This document shows positions 25,859 through 33,562 of a stretch of DNA of 64,000 bases, piece after piece. The stretch's first letter is position 1; each line of letters begins with the position of its first letter. The notes under the pieces are model-generated. The model saw only the letters and a program-made list of their open reading frames with translations, was not told where the DNA came from and did not search any database. The position numbers and the translations under genes were made by a program. The stretch comes from Streptomyces sp. man185 (GTDB lineage: Bacteria; Actinomycetota; Actinomycetes; Streptomycetales; Streptomycetaceae): contig NTHE01000032.1 of the NCBI GenBank assembly GCA_002551355.1, positions 1 through 64,000 of the forward strand, written 5' to 3'.

Positions 25859-26304
25859 GCGTCGGGCGGCGGGTCCGTCGGGGCGGCGGGCGTGATGTGG
25901 CTGAGCACGCACCGCCAGCGGCCGTCCCGCCGGACGAAGACGTCCGTGGTCCATTCGTCGGCGTCGAAACGGCGGCCTCCGTAGTGGGCCGTGTTCGTGA
26001 TCCGGACGGTGACCGTCGCGGTGTCCCCGTGGACCCGGATTCTCGGCTGGGTGACGGCTTCCATCGCCGAGTGGGTCAGGTCGCCGGACGTGACGTAGGC
26101 GAGGAACGCCTCCCGGTCCGTGATGCCGGACTCGGAGACGATGACCCATTCGTCGGCCATGAAGTCGGCGATCCGTGCCGCGTCGTTCGCGACGATCGCG
26201 GCGGCCCAGGCGTCGACGATCGCGGCGAGCCGGGCGTGGTCGTCGTCGGGGGCTCCCCGGTCCGCGGCCGACTCGGCGGTCTCGTGTTCTCCGCTCTCTC
26301 CCAT
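25855..26304 (-). CDS. SnoaL/NTF2-like protein (DUF4440 type)
   Basis: This 149-residue cytosolic protein has an alpha+beta cone fold pattern. Helix ARLAAIVDAWAAAIVANDAARIADFMADEWVIV leads into the sheet, with TVRITNTAHYGGRRF and WTTDVFVRRDGRWRCVLSHITP at the end, as in DUF4440/SnoaL-like proteins. Such proteins can be small isomerases, hydrolases or ligand carriers, and the exact role cannot be read from sequence. The ATG at 26304 follows a strongly acidic region start; earlier in-frame codons give Arg-rich nonsense. Coupled to the downstream MFS gene by ATGA. Confidence 0.82.
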   Translation of the reverse strand: MGESGEHETAESAADRGAPDDDHARLAAIVDAWAAAIVANDAARIADFMADEWVIVSESGITDREAFLAYVTSGDLTHSAMEAVTQPRIRVHGDTATVTVRITNTAHYGGRRFDADEWTTDVFVRRDGRWRCVLSHITPAAPTDPPPDA

Positions 26305-26457
26305 GCGGCGAGCGTAGCCGTGGGCCGCGGAGACCGCGCGTCGTACCTGGGGGGGGCGGGGCCTCCGCGGCCCGGCGTGGGCGAGACCGTACGCGGCCCG
26401 TGGGTACCGGGTACGGTCCCGCCCCCTGGTCATCGGCGGGTCAGCGGTGTCGCGGGA

Positions 26458-26712
26458 TCAGCGCGCTCCGCCCTGCCGGCGTTCGTCTTCGCTCGTGGTG
26501 CCGCGGAGTTGCGGGGTGAGGATCGCACCGATGGGCCCCTGGTAGACCGAGCCGTACGCGTGGCCGCCGGCCCATTCGTACACCGGGCAGACGTTGAGGA
26601 AGGCCGAGCAGCGGATGCAGCGCAGAGCCTGCCGTCCCACCTCGTCGGCCAGGGTGTCGGCCCGGCCGTTGTCCAGGAGGACGAGGTGAAAGCCCGCGGG
26701 CACTTCCCGAAC
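26458..26712 (-). pseudogene. Remnant of lutB (Fe-S lactate-utilisation protein)
   Basis: The frame reads [21 protein letters not shown], then [21 protein letters not shown] and [13 protein letters not shown]. This is the middle of LutB, subunit of the LutABC L-lactate oxidation complex. The intact protein is about 480 residues; here only about 85 remain. The N-terminal LUD part is cut by the IS fragment at about 26712. The C-terminal second Cys cluster is lost, and the third Cys of the first 4Fe-4S motif is Phe. Both ends are broken, so it is dead. Confidence 0.8.
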
Positions 26713-26904
26713 GAGCAGGCCGCTTTGAAGTGCGTCTACATGGCGATCATGTCGCTGGACCCGACCGGCAAGGGCCAGGCCCCCTGGACCATGCGCTGGA
26801 AGACCGCCCTGAACGCCTTCGACATCACCTTCGACGGCCGACTCGCCGTAGCACGCCAGTAACTCCAACAACCCGAGTTACACCGCTTGTTTGACAGACC
26901 CCGA
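26713..26904 (+). mobile_element. 3' remnant of an IS256-family insertion sequence
   Basis: From about 26713 the plus strand encodes the tail of a mutator-type (IS256-family) transposase: [38 protein letters not shown], stop at 26860-26862. About 40 bp further, GAGTTACACCGCTTGTTTGACAGACCCC-like sequence resembles the right terminal repeat of these elements. Only about 50 of the usual 400 codons remain; the left end is missing. Its border coincides with the break in lutB, so insertion followed by deletion is likely. Confidence 0.78.
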
Positions 26905-26969
26905 CAGTGCAGTTGCCGCGACTCTGCGGGTGGTGGCTGGCACGGCCTCGAACCGTGCCCGGTCGGCGG

Positions 26970-28493
26970 TCAGGAGGCGAGCAGATCGGGCGATGCCGGT
27001 GCAGCGCTGGTAGGTGTGCCGGAGGCGAGGGCTGTGGCGATGGCTTCGCTGCGCCAGACGAGCATCGGTATGCCGGAGATGTAGTAGTGGGTGCCGCTCG
27101 TGAGGTAGCCCAGGGCGTGGAGTGATTGCTGGGGTCTGCCGCCCTGGTCGAGGAGTCGTCCCGATTCCGGTTCCACGCGTAGTCCACCGTCGGGGTGCTG
27201 CTGCGCGCATCCGTTGCGGATCAGTGAGTCCGTCAGCTCCTGGGCACCGGCGGGCGCGGCCGGACGGGCCGCCGATGACGCTGTCGCCGCACAGATCACG
27301 ACGTCGGCCTCCATCGTGCGGTCGTGTGCCCTGATGACGAATCCTTGCTTGGCGGGTGTGACGTCCTCAAGTCCGCGCAGGATGTGGAGCTGGCCGCTGT
27401 CGGCCAGCTCCAGGAGTGTTTGGGCGGTCGCGGCGGGCATGGGGGAGGTGAAGCTGGCCCACAGCCGGTGGCAGCGGCGGAAGAACTCGGTGCGGTCGCC
27501 AGGGGTTAGGGCGGGCCACCAGTCGTGCACGGTGGTGATCAGGGCCCAGGTGGTGACCTGGAGCCAGTCGACGTCTTGTATATGTTCCCGGTCGGTGAGT
27601 TGCCGGCGTAGTCGTCCCACCCCCCAGTCCGAGAGGGACAGCTCGGCGGCGACCTGCCTCGGTGTGGCCCCGGCGAGAAGTGCTTCCTTTCTGGCCATGG
27701 CGGCTACCTCCTGCCAGCGCAGGGGTGGTGTCGGGTTCTTGAGGCGCTTCCGGACAGCGTGGGGGGTCAGCACCGCGGGCTGGCCGGCCTGCTGGGGGCG
27801 GCGTACGGCGGCCAGGATTCCGTCCCGGGAGAGCAGGGTGATGGGCCCCTGGTGCCGTTGGGCCCGTAAGCCCAGGACAGCGTCGACGGCGGTGAGACCG
27901 CAGCCGATGACGGCCACGGACGCGGCGGGGTGAACGCCGCCCAGAGCTGACGCTACGGGGTAGGGGCTGGGAAGGTAGGACGGATGGCCGGCGAGTTCAT
28001 AGGGGTCGTAGCGGGAGGGGTTCCCGACGCACAGCACTGCGTGGTCGCAGCGGATGCTGCCCCCGCCGTCCAGGCCCACCACCGCCTTGTCACCGTCGGA
28101 CGCGGCGCTCACCGCGCGTCGGCGCAGCCATGTCACGTGCCAGCCGGCGGCCGTCAGACCGTCCAGGGTCTGGGAGAGGCTCTCCTCAAGATAGCGCCCG
28201 TAGGCGTGCCGAGGTGGGAAGACTTCCTGCGTCCACGAATGGCGAGCACCGCTGCCGTCCTCGCGGGCGAGCCACCGCTGCGCGTGCCCGGGATCGTCGG
28301 GGACCAGCGTCATCATGGCGGCCGGGGCGTTCACCACGATCTCGTCACGGTCCATCCGGTAGGCGCTGCCGCGCCACAGCCGGTCCGAGGGCTCCACGAT
28401 CACGAGGTCGACGTCGCGTGAGCCGAACGCGCGGGCGAGGGCCATGACGAGACAGGCCGCGGCCGTACCCCCGCCCACCAGGCAGATACGCAT
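26970..28493 (-). CDS. FAD/NAD(P)-binding oxidoreductase (NAD_binding_9 type)
   Basis: This 507-residue flavoprotein has the N-terminal Rossmann loop MRICLVGGGTAAACLVMALA, the family block WRGSAYRMDRDEIVVNAPA with ATMM-like continuation to DDPGHAQRWL, and a second dinucleotide loop SVAVIGCGLTAVDAVLGL near 200. The family includes poorly described flavin enzymes and is distantly related to N-hydroxylating monooxygenases; the reaction here is unknown. ATG 28493 is chosen because the FAD loop starts at once; it is 7 bp after the methyltransferase stop, so the two are co-transcribed with the ATP-grasp gene. It is the last gene of this small operon. Confidence 0.8.
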   Translation of the reverse strand: MRICLVGGGTAAACLVMALARAFGSRDVDLVIVEPSDRLWRGSAYRMDRDEIVVNAPAAMMTLVPDDPGHAQRWLAREDGSGARHSWTQEVFPPRHAYGRYLEESLSQTLDGLTAAGWHVTWLRRRAVSAASDGDKAVVGLDGGGSIRCDHAVLCVGNPSRYDPYELAGHPSYLPSPYPVASALGGVHPAASVAVIGCGLTAVDAVLGLRAQRHQGPITLLSRDGILAAVRRPQQAGQPAVLTPHAVRKRLKNPTPPLRWQEVAAMARKEALLAGATPRQVAAELSLSDWGVGRLRRQLTDREHIQDVDWLQVTTWALITTVHDWWPALTPGDRTEFFRRCHRLWASFTSPMPAATAQTLLELADSGQLHILRGLEDVTPAKQGFVIRAHDRTMEADVVICAATASSAARPAAPAGAQELTDSLIRNGCAQQHPDGGLRVEPESGRLLDQGGRPQQSLHALGYLTSGTHYYISGIPMLVWRSEAIATALASGTPTSAAPASPDLLAS

Positions 28494-28500
28494 CGCAGCC

Positions 28501-29325
28501 CTACGCTCCGGTCGCATGGTGGGCCGTCGGGTGCTTACGGGCCAGCGCGAAGCGATAGGTGATGCTCCCGACGAAGCCCTCCTCGTGTGCCCTGCGCCGC
28601 GCCTCGTCCTTCAGCGAGCGGGCTAGGTCCTTACCGATCGTCCCGCTGTCGAGCATGGTGTCCACGCCGCGGTCGATGATGGTGTAGGCGTAGGCCGAGT
28701 GCGCGGCGGTGTAAGTGTGGGCACCGGACTGCTTGAGGTGGAATCCTTCCGCCTGCAGCAGCCGCGGCAGGGACCGCAGTGCGTGAGTGTTGAGGACGTA
28801 GTGCGCGCGCCAGGCGGCCACGCAGGCGTTCAGCGGATCGTTCTCGCCCAGCGAGAAGTCCGCCGATGCGTAGTCGCCGTCCAGTACGGCGACCTGCCCT
28901 CCCCGGCGGCACACCCGGTGAGCCTCGCGGAGCACCGACGGGATGTCCGGGGTGTGACTGAGTAACGTGTACATGAGGACCGTCTGGAACGTCTCGGCGC
29001 CGAACGGCAGCCGGTGTGCGTCGGCCGCCAGGAGGCTGAGGTTCGCCGGTGCCGACTGGGCCTGGCGGGCTGTCTTCAACAGGTCGAGGCTGTGGTCGAT
29101 GCCGACGACGGTGGCGGTACCCGCCCGGTCGCAGAGGTCGGTGAGGAGTTCACCGGAACCACAGCCGATCTCCAGCAGCGGTCCGCCGGTCACATCGAGG
29201 GCCGTGAGGAAACGCTGCAGCATCCGGTGCTGCTCCGGGTCCTGTTTGCGGGAGTGCAGCACCGACGCGATCTGCTGCGTGGTCTCGCGGCCGCTCGTGG
29301 CCAGCGAGGAGAACACGTCGCTCAC
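28501..29325 (-). CDS. Class I SAM-dependent methyltransferase
   Basis: This 274-residue methyltransferase has motif I LLEIGCGSGELLTDL (50-64), the acidic end of strand 2 in VVGIDHSLDLLKTA, motif II-like LLAADAHRLPFGAETFQTVL and motif III RVCRRGGQVAVLDGD. The acceptor is unknown; the C-terminal half (TYTAAHSAYAYTIIDRGVDTM) matches UbiE-like small-molecule enzymes more than rRNA or DNA enzymes. Its ATG overlaps the stop of the ATP-grasp gene (29322-29325, ATGA), and the FAD enzyme follows after 7 bp. Context suggests methylation of a product made by the ligase. Confidence 0.85.
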   Translation of the reverse strand: MSDVFSSLATSGRETTQQIASVLHSRKQDPEQHRMLQRFLTALDVTGGPLLEIGCGSGELLTDLCDRAGTATVVGIDHSLDLLKTARQAQSAPANLSLLAADAHRLPFGAETFQTVLMYTLLSHTPDIPSVLREAHRVCRRGGQVAVLDGDYASADFSLGENDPLNACVAAWRAHYVLNTHALRSLPRLLQAEGFHLKQSGAHTYTAAHSAYAYTIIDRGVDTMLDSGTIGKDLARSLKDEARRRAHEEGFVGSITYRFALARKHPTAHHATGA

Positions 29326-30571
29326 GGGCGGCTGCTTCCCGTGGCAGGGGCAGCAGCGACACGGAAGAGGGCTCCTTGGTCCTCAAGCCTGTTGAGTGCC
29401 TTCAGGGACTCCCGGACCACGGCCTCCTGGGGGTGGACGAAGTAGACGATCCCCGTCCTGCCTTTGGTCAGGGTGTTCTTGCGGACCGGTTGTCCGACGT
29501 GCGGCAGTCCCCGCACGCTGTGGAAGCCCGGGAGCCGGCGCACGGACGACAGGCCGGGCACCGCCGTGAGGACACCGGAATCCCAACAGCGCACGAATGC
29601 CTTGCCCATCACCTGCGGCGGGGCATAGGGCTGACGGACGCGGGCCGCGAACGAAGCGGGGTCCTCGATGCTCTCCGCCAGAACGTGCTGCTGACTGTCA
29701 CCGAACGCGGCGAAGTACGGATCGGGGTGGAGCACCGGCCCCAGGATGCGCGCGTTGACCTCGATGAGGCGCGGACCCTCACCGGTGAATCGCACATCCG
29801 CATTGGCCGCGCCGTGACGCACCCCCAGAGCGTTCAGGCAGTCCAGGGTGTAGGACACCACTTCTTGCTCGTCTGCCCCGAGGCTCTGGCAGCTGACGTT
29901 GTACCGGCGCACCGGAAGGCCGTCGAGCTCCTCGATGACCGTTCGTGCCACTTCGCACACCACATGCCGACCGTCCAGGCTCACCGTCGTCACCACGTAC
30001 TGCTCGCCGTGGAGGTACTCCTGCACGTAAACCTCGTCGTTCGCCAGGCCCACGAGGTTCATCTGCCGGTGAATGTCCCGAAAGTGATTCACCGCCTCCG
30101 CTTCCGACCAGCACACCCTGCAGCCGTCACTGCCGGAGCTCTGGCCGGGCTTCACGACGACCGGAAGCCCAAGACGCCGCACCGCCTGGTCAGCTCCTCC
30201 ACCGTTGCCACCGAAGCCTGCCCAGCACAGGGCACACCGGCCCTCCCCAGAACTTCCCCCATCAGCGCCTTGTCCCGCCGGGCAGCCGCCGTCTCGTCCT
30301 CATTACGCGCCAGACCCAGAGCCGCAGCAAGCTCATGGGCCAACGCGACCCCGAACTCACTGCCGGGAATCACATGCCGGACCCCCCGGCGGCGCAGCGC
30401 GGCCACCGTCTCCGCCGTATCTCCGCTGACAATCAGTACAGGCGCGCTCGCGTCACTCCTGGCCGCACCCGAGAAGCGTTCCTCGTACACGTGGAGAAGG
30501 CCCTGGCCGCATTCTCTGAGGGCGGAGGAGAGGAATACGCCACTGGAGAGGGGGTCGACCAGAGCGATCAT
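29322..30571 (-). pseudogene. ATP-grasp ligase with a single-base frameshift
   Basis: Two frames together give a full ATP-grasp ligase of about 415 residues. The first, from ATG 30571 (site AGGACC), holds the pre-ATP-grasp domain through ARRDKALMGEVLGRAGVPCA and stops at 30152. The second starts inside it and carries VVVKPGQSSGSDG (ATP loop), VYVQEYLHGEQYVV and the metal-binding GPRLIEVNARILG. Adding one G near 30185 restores EELTRAVRRLGLPVVVKP, so a one-base deletion or a sequencing error is likely. The type resembles L-amino-acid ligases and carnosine-synthase-like enzymes making amide bonds. The second part could be made alone from GTG 30182 but would lack the N-terminal lobe. Confidence 0.75.
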
Positions 30572-31034
30572 GATGGTCCTCTTGCTCACAAGGGGCAATG
30601 GAAGCTCTGTTCGCCTCCGCGCAGCTGCCCGGACGGGATGTACGGACATTCCGTGACAAGGCGCCCGGCACCTCGGCTACACGGCGTCAGCCAACTGGTC
30701 TAAGGCATGAAGCGCTTCAGGGCGTGAACCACACACCCGACACCGGACCCCGCGCCGCCCGCTCCCATATCAGTGCACCCCCCGGGGTCGTGACGCTCCA
30801 TGACCGAGCGACATCGGTCGGCTACAGGCTAGGCGTCAGAGAGGCAGAAGAGCTGGCAGAGCTTCCAACCGGCCATGGAAGGAGCTGGAAAGGCTCCCTT
30901 GACGTCCGGTCCAGGCCCTGCCGCAACGGCCGGTACCGCGAGCCGGCGCTACGCCGCGCACCTGTCCGCCGTGAGAAGCGGGCGCGCAGGGGAGCAGAAG
31001 CACCCCGCGCCGAACACCACCGCACCACCCGGCC
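30572..31034. other. Upstream region of the ATP-grasp operon, no gene seen
   Basis: About 460 bp between the ATP-grasp start and the nitrilase fragment. Open frames on either strand are short or Arg-rich shadows without family resemblance. It presumably holds the promoter of the leftward three-gene operon. No small precursor-peptide gene with a good ribosome binding site was found. Confidence 0.55.
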
Positions 31035-31190
31035 ATGGCCTTCTTCCCTCGGATCGAAGCGTCGCACGCCGCCGTGCAGGAAAACCTGCAGCGTCTGGAG
31101 GAGGTCACAGCTCTGGCCGCCTCCTGCGGCGTCCAGGTGTGTGTCTTCCCGGAGAAGTTCCCCACCGGCTACGCGATCGATGCCGAGCAG
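31035..31190 (+). pseudogene. 5' fragment of a nitrilase-superfamily (C-N hydrolase) gene
   Basis: The translation AVQENLQRLEEVTALAASCG followed by VQVCVFPEKFPTGYAID matches the N-terminal end of carbon-nitrogen hydrolases, including the conserved Glu of the PE(M/L)F(L)TGY motif, here PEKFPTGYAI. After about 50 codons the similarity ends abruptly and tectonin-like sequence begins. The Lys and Cys triad residues are absent. This is a truncated remnant joined to another broken gene. Confidence 0.65.
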
Positions 31191-31195
31191 CCTCC

Positions 31196-31414
31196 CGGGA
31201 GGCCTCAGCGATCTCGGCACGGGCGCCGACGGCACCGTGTGGGGGCAACGGCGGCAACCAGGTCTTCCGGTACGCCGAGGACCAGGACGCCTCCACCCCG
31301 TGGACCAGCGTCAACGTGAGCCTCAAGCGCATCGCGGTCGGCTCCCGGACCAACGTCTGGGGCATCGACCCCACTGGCGGCATCTACCGGTACACCGGCG
31401 ACCAGCCGAGCTAA
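31196..31414 (+). pseudogene. Frameshifted 3' fragment of a tectonin-repeat protein
   Basis: One frame gives LSDLGTGADGTVWG and the next gives GNGGNQVFRYAEDQDASTPW, then VNVSLKRIAVGSRTNVWGID and IYRYTGDQPS with a stop at 31414. These are two blades of a tectonin/beta-propeller protein. One G too many in the run at 31241-31245 explains the frame change. No start or N-terminal part exists. Such proteins are usually secreted sugar-binding or structural proteins in actinomycetes. Confidence 0.7.
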
Positions 31415-31490
31415 CGCGCAGCACCACTCACCGTGCGGGTCCCGACAACCAGCCGGGGCCCGCACCGGGTGGCTGGTACGCAAGGCACTC

Positions 31491-31946
31491 CTACGCTTCT
31501 GTGGCTTTCTCGGATTTCATGTGCGCAGGTGCACAGCTCGCGTGTGCCTGTCGTGGACTCTCGGCTCGTAGGGCCTCGATTTCGCCTCGTAGTTCGTTCA
31601 GCTCCCGGTGCAGTGCCTGGATGGCGACGATGGCCACCCCGTTGGCGTCGGTGCAGCAGATCGTCCGGTCGTTCTCACCGACTCCGAACGCTTTCCACCA
31701 ATCCTGCGCCATGGGGCCCAGGTGGCGTACGTGTGGCGGTTCCCAGTGGTATCGCCACGTGCTGACGGGTAGCTGCAGCACCTGTTCGAGTACCTGGTAA
31801 CCGTTGACCGAATCGCTACCGCATACCGCACCCGACACAGCACCGGATGCCAGACCAGCCGCAGAAGCATTCCGCCGCAGGCACATCCTGACCAGGGACG
31901 ACGTCCGCATCCTGGCCAGGGCACCTTTCAACCGCCGGTAGCTCAT
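31491..31946 (-). pseudogene. S74 (tail-fibre chaperone) domain, second half of a split gene
   Basis: This 151-codon frame encodes GYQVLEQVLQLPVSTWRYHW, EPPHVRHLGPMAQDWWKAFG and DRTICCTDANGVAIVAIQAL, then a helical end (LHRELNELRGEIEALR). That is the intramolecular chaperone domain (peptidase S74) known from phage tail spikes and also found in secreted actinomycete proteins. The first about 47 residues (Arg/Ala/Ser-rich) do not belong to the domain. Its ATG overlaps the stop of the next entry (ATGA). The preceding frame ends with the start of the same domain, so the gene is probably broken rather than naturally two-part. Confidence 0.65.
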
Positions 31947-32257
31947 CGCTCCCAGACCACTGCGGTGACGTCGGTCTTCAGTGCACGGTCCGAGAAGAGC
32001 AGGCTGCCTCCGCCACCGCGGCTCTGCGGGCTGTTCACCGGAAGCTGGACCAGACCACTGCCCACCCCGCTGCTGTAGGTCGTCATCCCGACCGCCGTGA
32101 TCTCACGGTCTTTGTTGATCATCGTGGTGTCGTAAGCGGCGTTCCCGACCGCCAGGATGTTCGTGCTCGCGACGGCCGGACCGCTCAACGAGCCCGTACC
32201 GGCGGCCGCCGTGGCTGTCAGTACCAGCAGGCGGCGGGCAACGCGCTTCGTGGACAT
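31943..32257 (-). CDS. Secreted protein ending in the S74 cleavage motif, first half of split gene
   Basis: This 104-residue product has a signal peptide (MSTKRVARRLLVLTATAAAG, cleavage near AVAS at about 29) and a beta-rich passage. It ends with LLFSDRALKTDVTAVVWER. SDxxLK is the S74 self-cleavage motif, and the missing chaperone part follows in another, overlapping frame. A very good ribosome binding site (GGAGGGA, 6 bp before ATG) shows that the 5' end is intact. In related secreted proteins VVWER-like sequence leads directly to YxVLxxVLxLPVSTW, so an insertion of roughly 130 bp plus frame change is likely. Expression of this truncated half is possible. Confidence 0.6.
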   Translation of the reverse strand: MSTKRVARRLLVLTATAAAGTGSLSGPAVASTNILAVGNAAYDTTMINKDREITAVGMTTYSSGVGSGLVQLPVNSPQSRGGGGSLLFSDRALKTDVTAVVWER

Positions 32258-32389
32258 CAAACATCCCTCCGTTCGGGACGCCAACTGCGTCCGCGACACC
32301 CCTAACGGCCTAGTGCCCCCAAAGGGCACGTGGATTTCGCCAACTGACGACCACCCCTACGGTTGGACGGCCCGGAGGCTCTGGTCGGA

Positions 32390-32680
32390 TCAGAGGGACA
32401 GGTGGGCGCTGTGGGCGGTGTTGAGGAGGTGGCGCAGGCGCAGGCCGTCGGGGGCGATGGCGGTGATGAGCGCCGCGGGGCCCGCGAGGGGGGTGAGAAC
32501 CGCCAGTCCGTCCTGCGAGGTGTCGGTCAGGACCTGGAAGGTGGGTGGTTCCGCGTCGAAGTCACCGGCAGCAGCCCGTCGTACGCAGTCTCGTCGACCG
32601 GCAGGAACCCCGCCCACCTCTCGTCCCCTGAACCACCCCTCGGGCAGCTCCTTCGCCACCCGCCGCGCCTCAGCCCACAA
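32390..32680 (-). CDS. Hypothetical protein, possibly a remnant
   Basis: The 96-codon frame ends PDGLRLRHLLNTAHSAHLSL and contains FQVLTDTSQDGLAVLTPLAG. The C-terminal two thirds read like real protein with balanced composition; the N-terminal third is Arg/Gly-rich. No family is recognised, and no ribosome binding site is evident. It lies among pseudogenes and IS remnants and may be the 3' part of a larger lost gene. Confidence 0.3.
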   Translation of the reverse strand: MWAEARRVAKELPEGWFRGREVGGVPAGRRDCVRRAAAGDFDAEPPTFQVLTDTSQDGLAVLTPLAGPAALITAIAPDGLRLRHLLNTAHSAHLSL

Positions 32681-32718
32681 CGGCCATCGGCCCGAACAGA
32701 GGTTGGATCAACTGGGAG

Positions 32719-32955
32719 ATGTTGCGCTGGCCGGACGCGCCCGAGGTGGGCTTCAACGGCGAGTCCAAGCACGCCGAGGTGACGCTTCTCCTCAACACTC
32801 CCACCCGCGAACTCGACGAACACGCTGACGACCACACCGTCCTCGTCCACGTCCGTAGCGTCTGTGTCGACAACCGTGAGATCCGAGAGCCGTACGCGCA
32901 CTGGCTTGCCGAGCAGGTGGGACTCACGGTCATCGGGTCCGGGCAGCGGTGGTGA
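32719..32955 (+). CDS. Hypothetical short open frame, possibly a remnant
   Basis: The 78-codon frame starts MLRWPDAPEVGFNGESKHAE and continues to LVHVRSVCVDNREIREPYAH. It has plausible composition, but no family, membrane segment or signal is recognised. GGAG precedes the ATG-proximal region only loosely. It faces the 32390 frame divergently inside the scarred region, so decay products are as likely as genes. Confidence 0.25.
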   Translation: MLRWPDAPEVGFNGESKHAEVTLLLNTPTRELDEHADDHTVLVHVRSVCVDNREIREPYAHWLAEQVGLTVIGSGQRW

Positions 32956-33026
32956 AGCCGGCCCAACCGCACCGATGCAGTTGGGTGCTGGGGCCGGTAT
33001 CTGGTCGTGATCAATCTGTGGGAGCA

Positions 33027-33058
33027 CCCACGTCTCGTGGCGCGATCTGGTAGATCGT
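33027..33058 (+). repeat. Copy A of a 32-bp imperfect direct repeat
   Basis: CCCACGTCTCGTGGCGCGAT continuing to CTGGTAGATCGT matches the copy at 33382-33413 with 3 mismatches in 32. The inner GATCTGGTAGATC is almost palindromic. It stands just before a small hypothetical gene, with copy B just after that gene. Confidence 0.8.
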
Positions 33059-33364
33059 GTGTGTATGGCCTGGAGGGGACACCCTGCGGAACGAACGGCG
33101 GGAACAGCAGTGGACGAGGCAACAGAAGACATTCGTAAGCTGGCGGCCGATGGTGCCGGTCTGCTTGCGACGATCGAGGCGCTCAGAGGCAACGAGGGCT
33201 TCACTCTCACGCCGCTGCGTCTGCTGCTGGCCCTTGACAAGGCTTTCGGGATCCCTTGGACGGAAGCCCGGGACCTCCTCGTCCTCCTTGACCCGGACCT
33301 GCGTCCGATCGGCCCGGCCGGGGACGTGGAGAAGCGGTTCACGGCGCTGCTGCGGCGGTCGTGA
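33059..33364 (+). CDS. Small hypothetical helical protein framed by direct repeats
   Basis: The frame codes for up to 101 residues; the likely mature reading begins at GTG 33110 (VDEATEDIRKLAADGAGLLA) and gives about 84. The product looks mainly helical, with LTPLRLLLALDKAFGIPWTE and LVLLDPDLRPIGPAGDVEKR, and has no Cys, signal or membrane helix. The family is not recognised. It fits exactly between the two 32-bp repeats, so it may have arrived as cargo or been trapped between IS ends. Confidence 0.45.
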   Translation: MCMAWRGHPAERTAGTAVDEATEDIRKLAADGAGLLATIEALRGNEGFTLTPLRLLLALDKAFGIPWTEARDLLVLLDPDLRPIGPAGDVEKRFTALLRRS

Positions 33365-33381
33365 TGAATTGAGGGACTCGC

Positions 33382-33413
33382 CCCACGTCCCGTGGCGTGA
33401 TCTGGCAGATCGT
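33382..33413 (+). repeat. Copy B of the 32-bp imperfect direct repeat
   Basis: CCCACGTCCCGTGGCGTGAT continuing to CTGGCAGATCGT; GATCTGGCAGATC here is a perfect 6-1-6 palindrome. It leads directly into an IS5-family transposase fragment, so the repeat is probably the left terminal region of that element and copy A a second, orphaned end. Confidence 0.75.
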
Positions 33414-33430
33414 TATGCACGACACGGGTG

Positions 33431-33560
33431 CAACTGACGTACAAGGCATGGGCGTTCATCGAGCCATACCTGCCGATCGGCGCGTACGGCCCGTATCCCG
33501 AGCGGTAGCAGTTCGAGGGCGTGATCCGGCGCTTCAAGGCAGGGGGCAGCGGTGGGAGGG
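33431..33560 (+). pseudogene. 5' fragment of an IS5-family transposase
   Basis: The translation LTYKAWAFIEPYLPIGAYGP then YPER, a TAG stop, QFEGVIRRFKAGG matches the N-terminus of IS5-family transposases (WxxIxPxLP...GxxWRDxP type). It breaks at about 33560, where an IS3-type terminal sequence begins. Only about 40 of about 270 codons remain and one is a stop, so it is inactive. Confidence 0.65.
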
Positions 33561-33562
33561 CC

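Noticed and set aside
31491-32257. Prophage or contractile-tail cluster
   Set aside because: Only the S74 domain resembles phage. No capsid, tail, portal, lysis or integrase gene is near, and the protein has an ordinary signal peptide.
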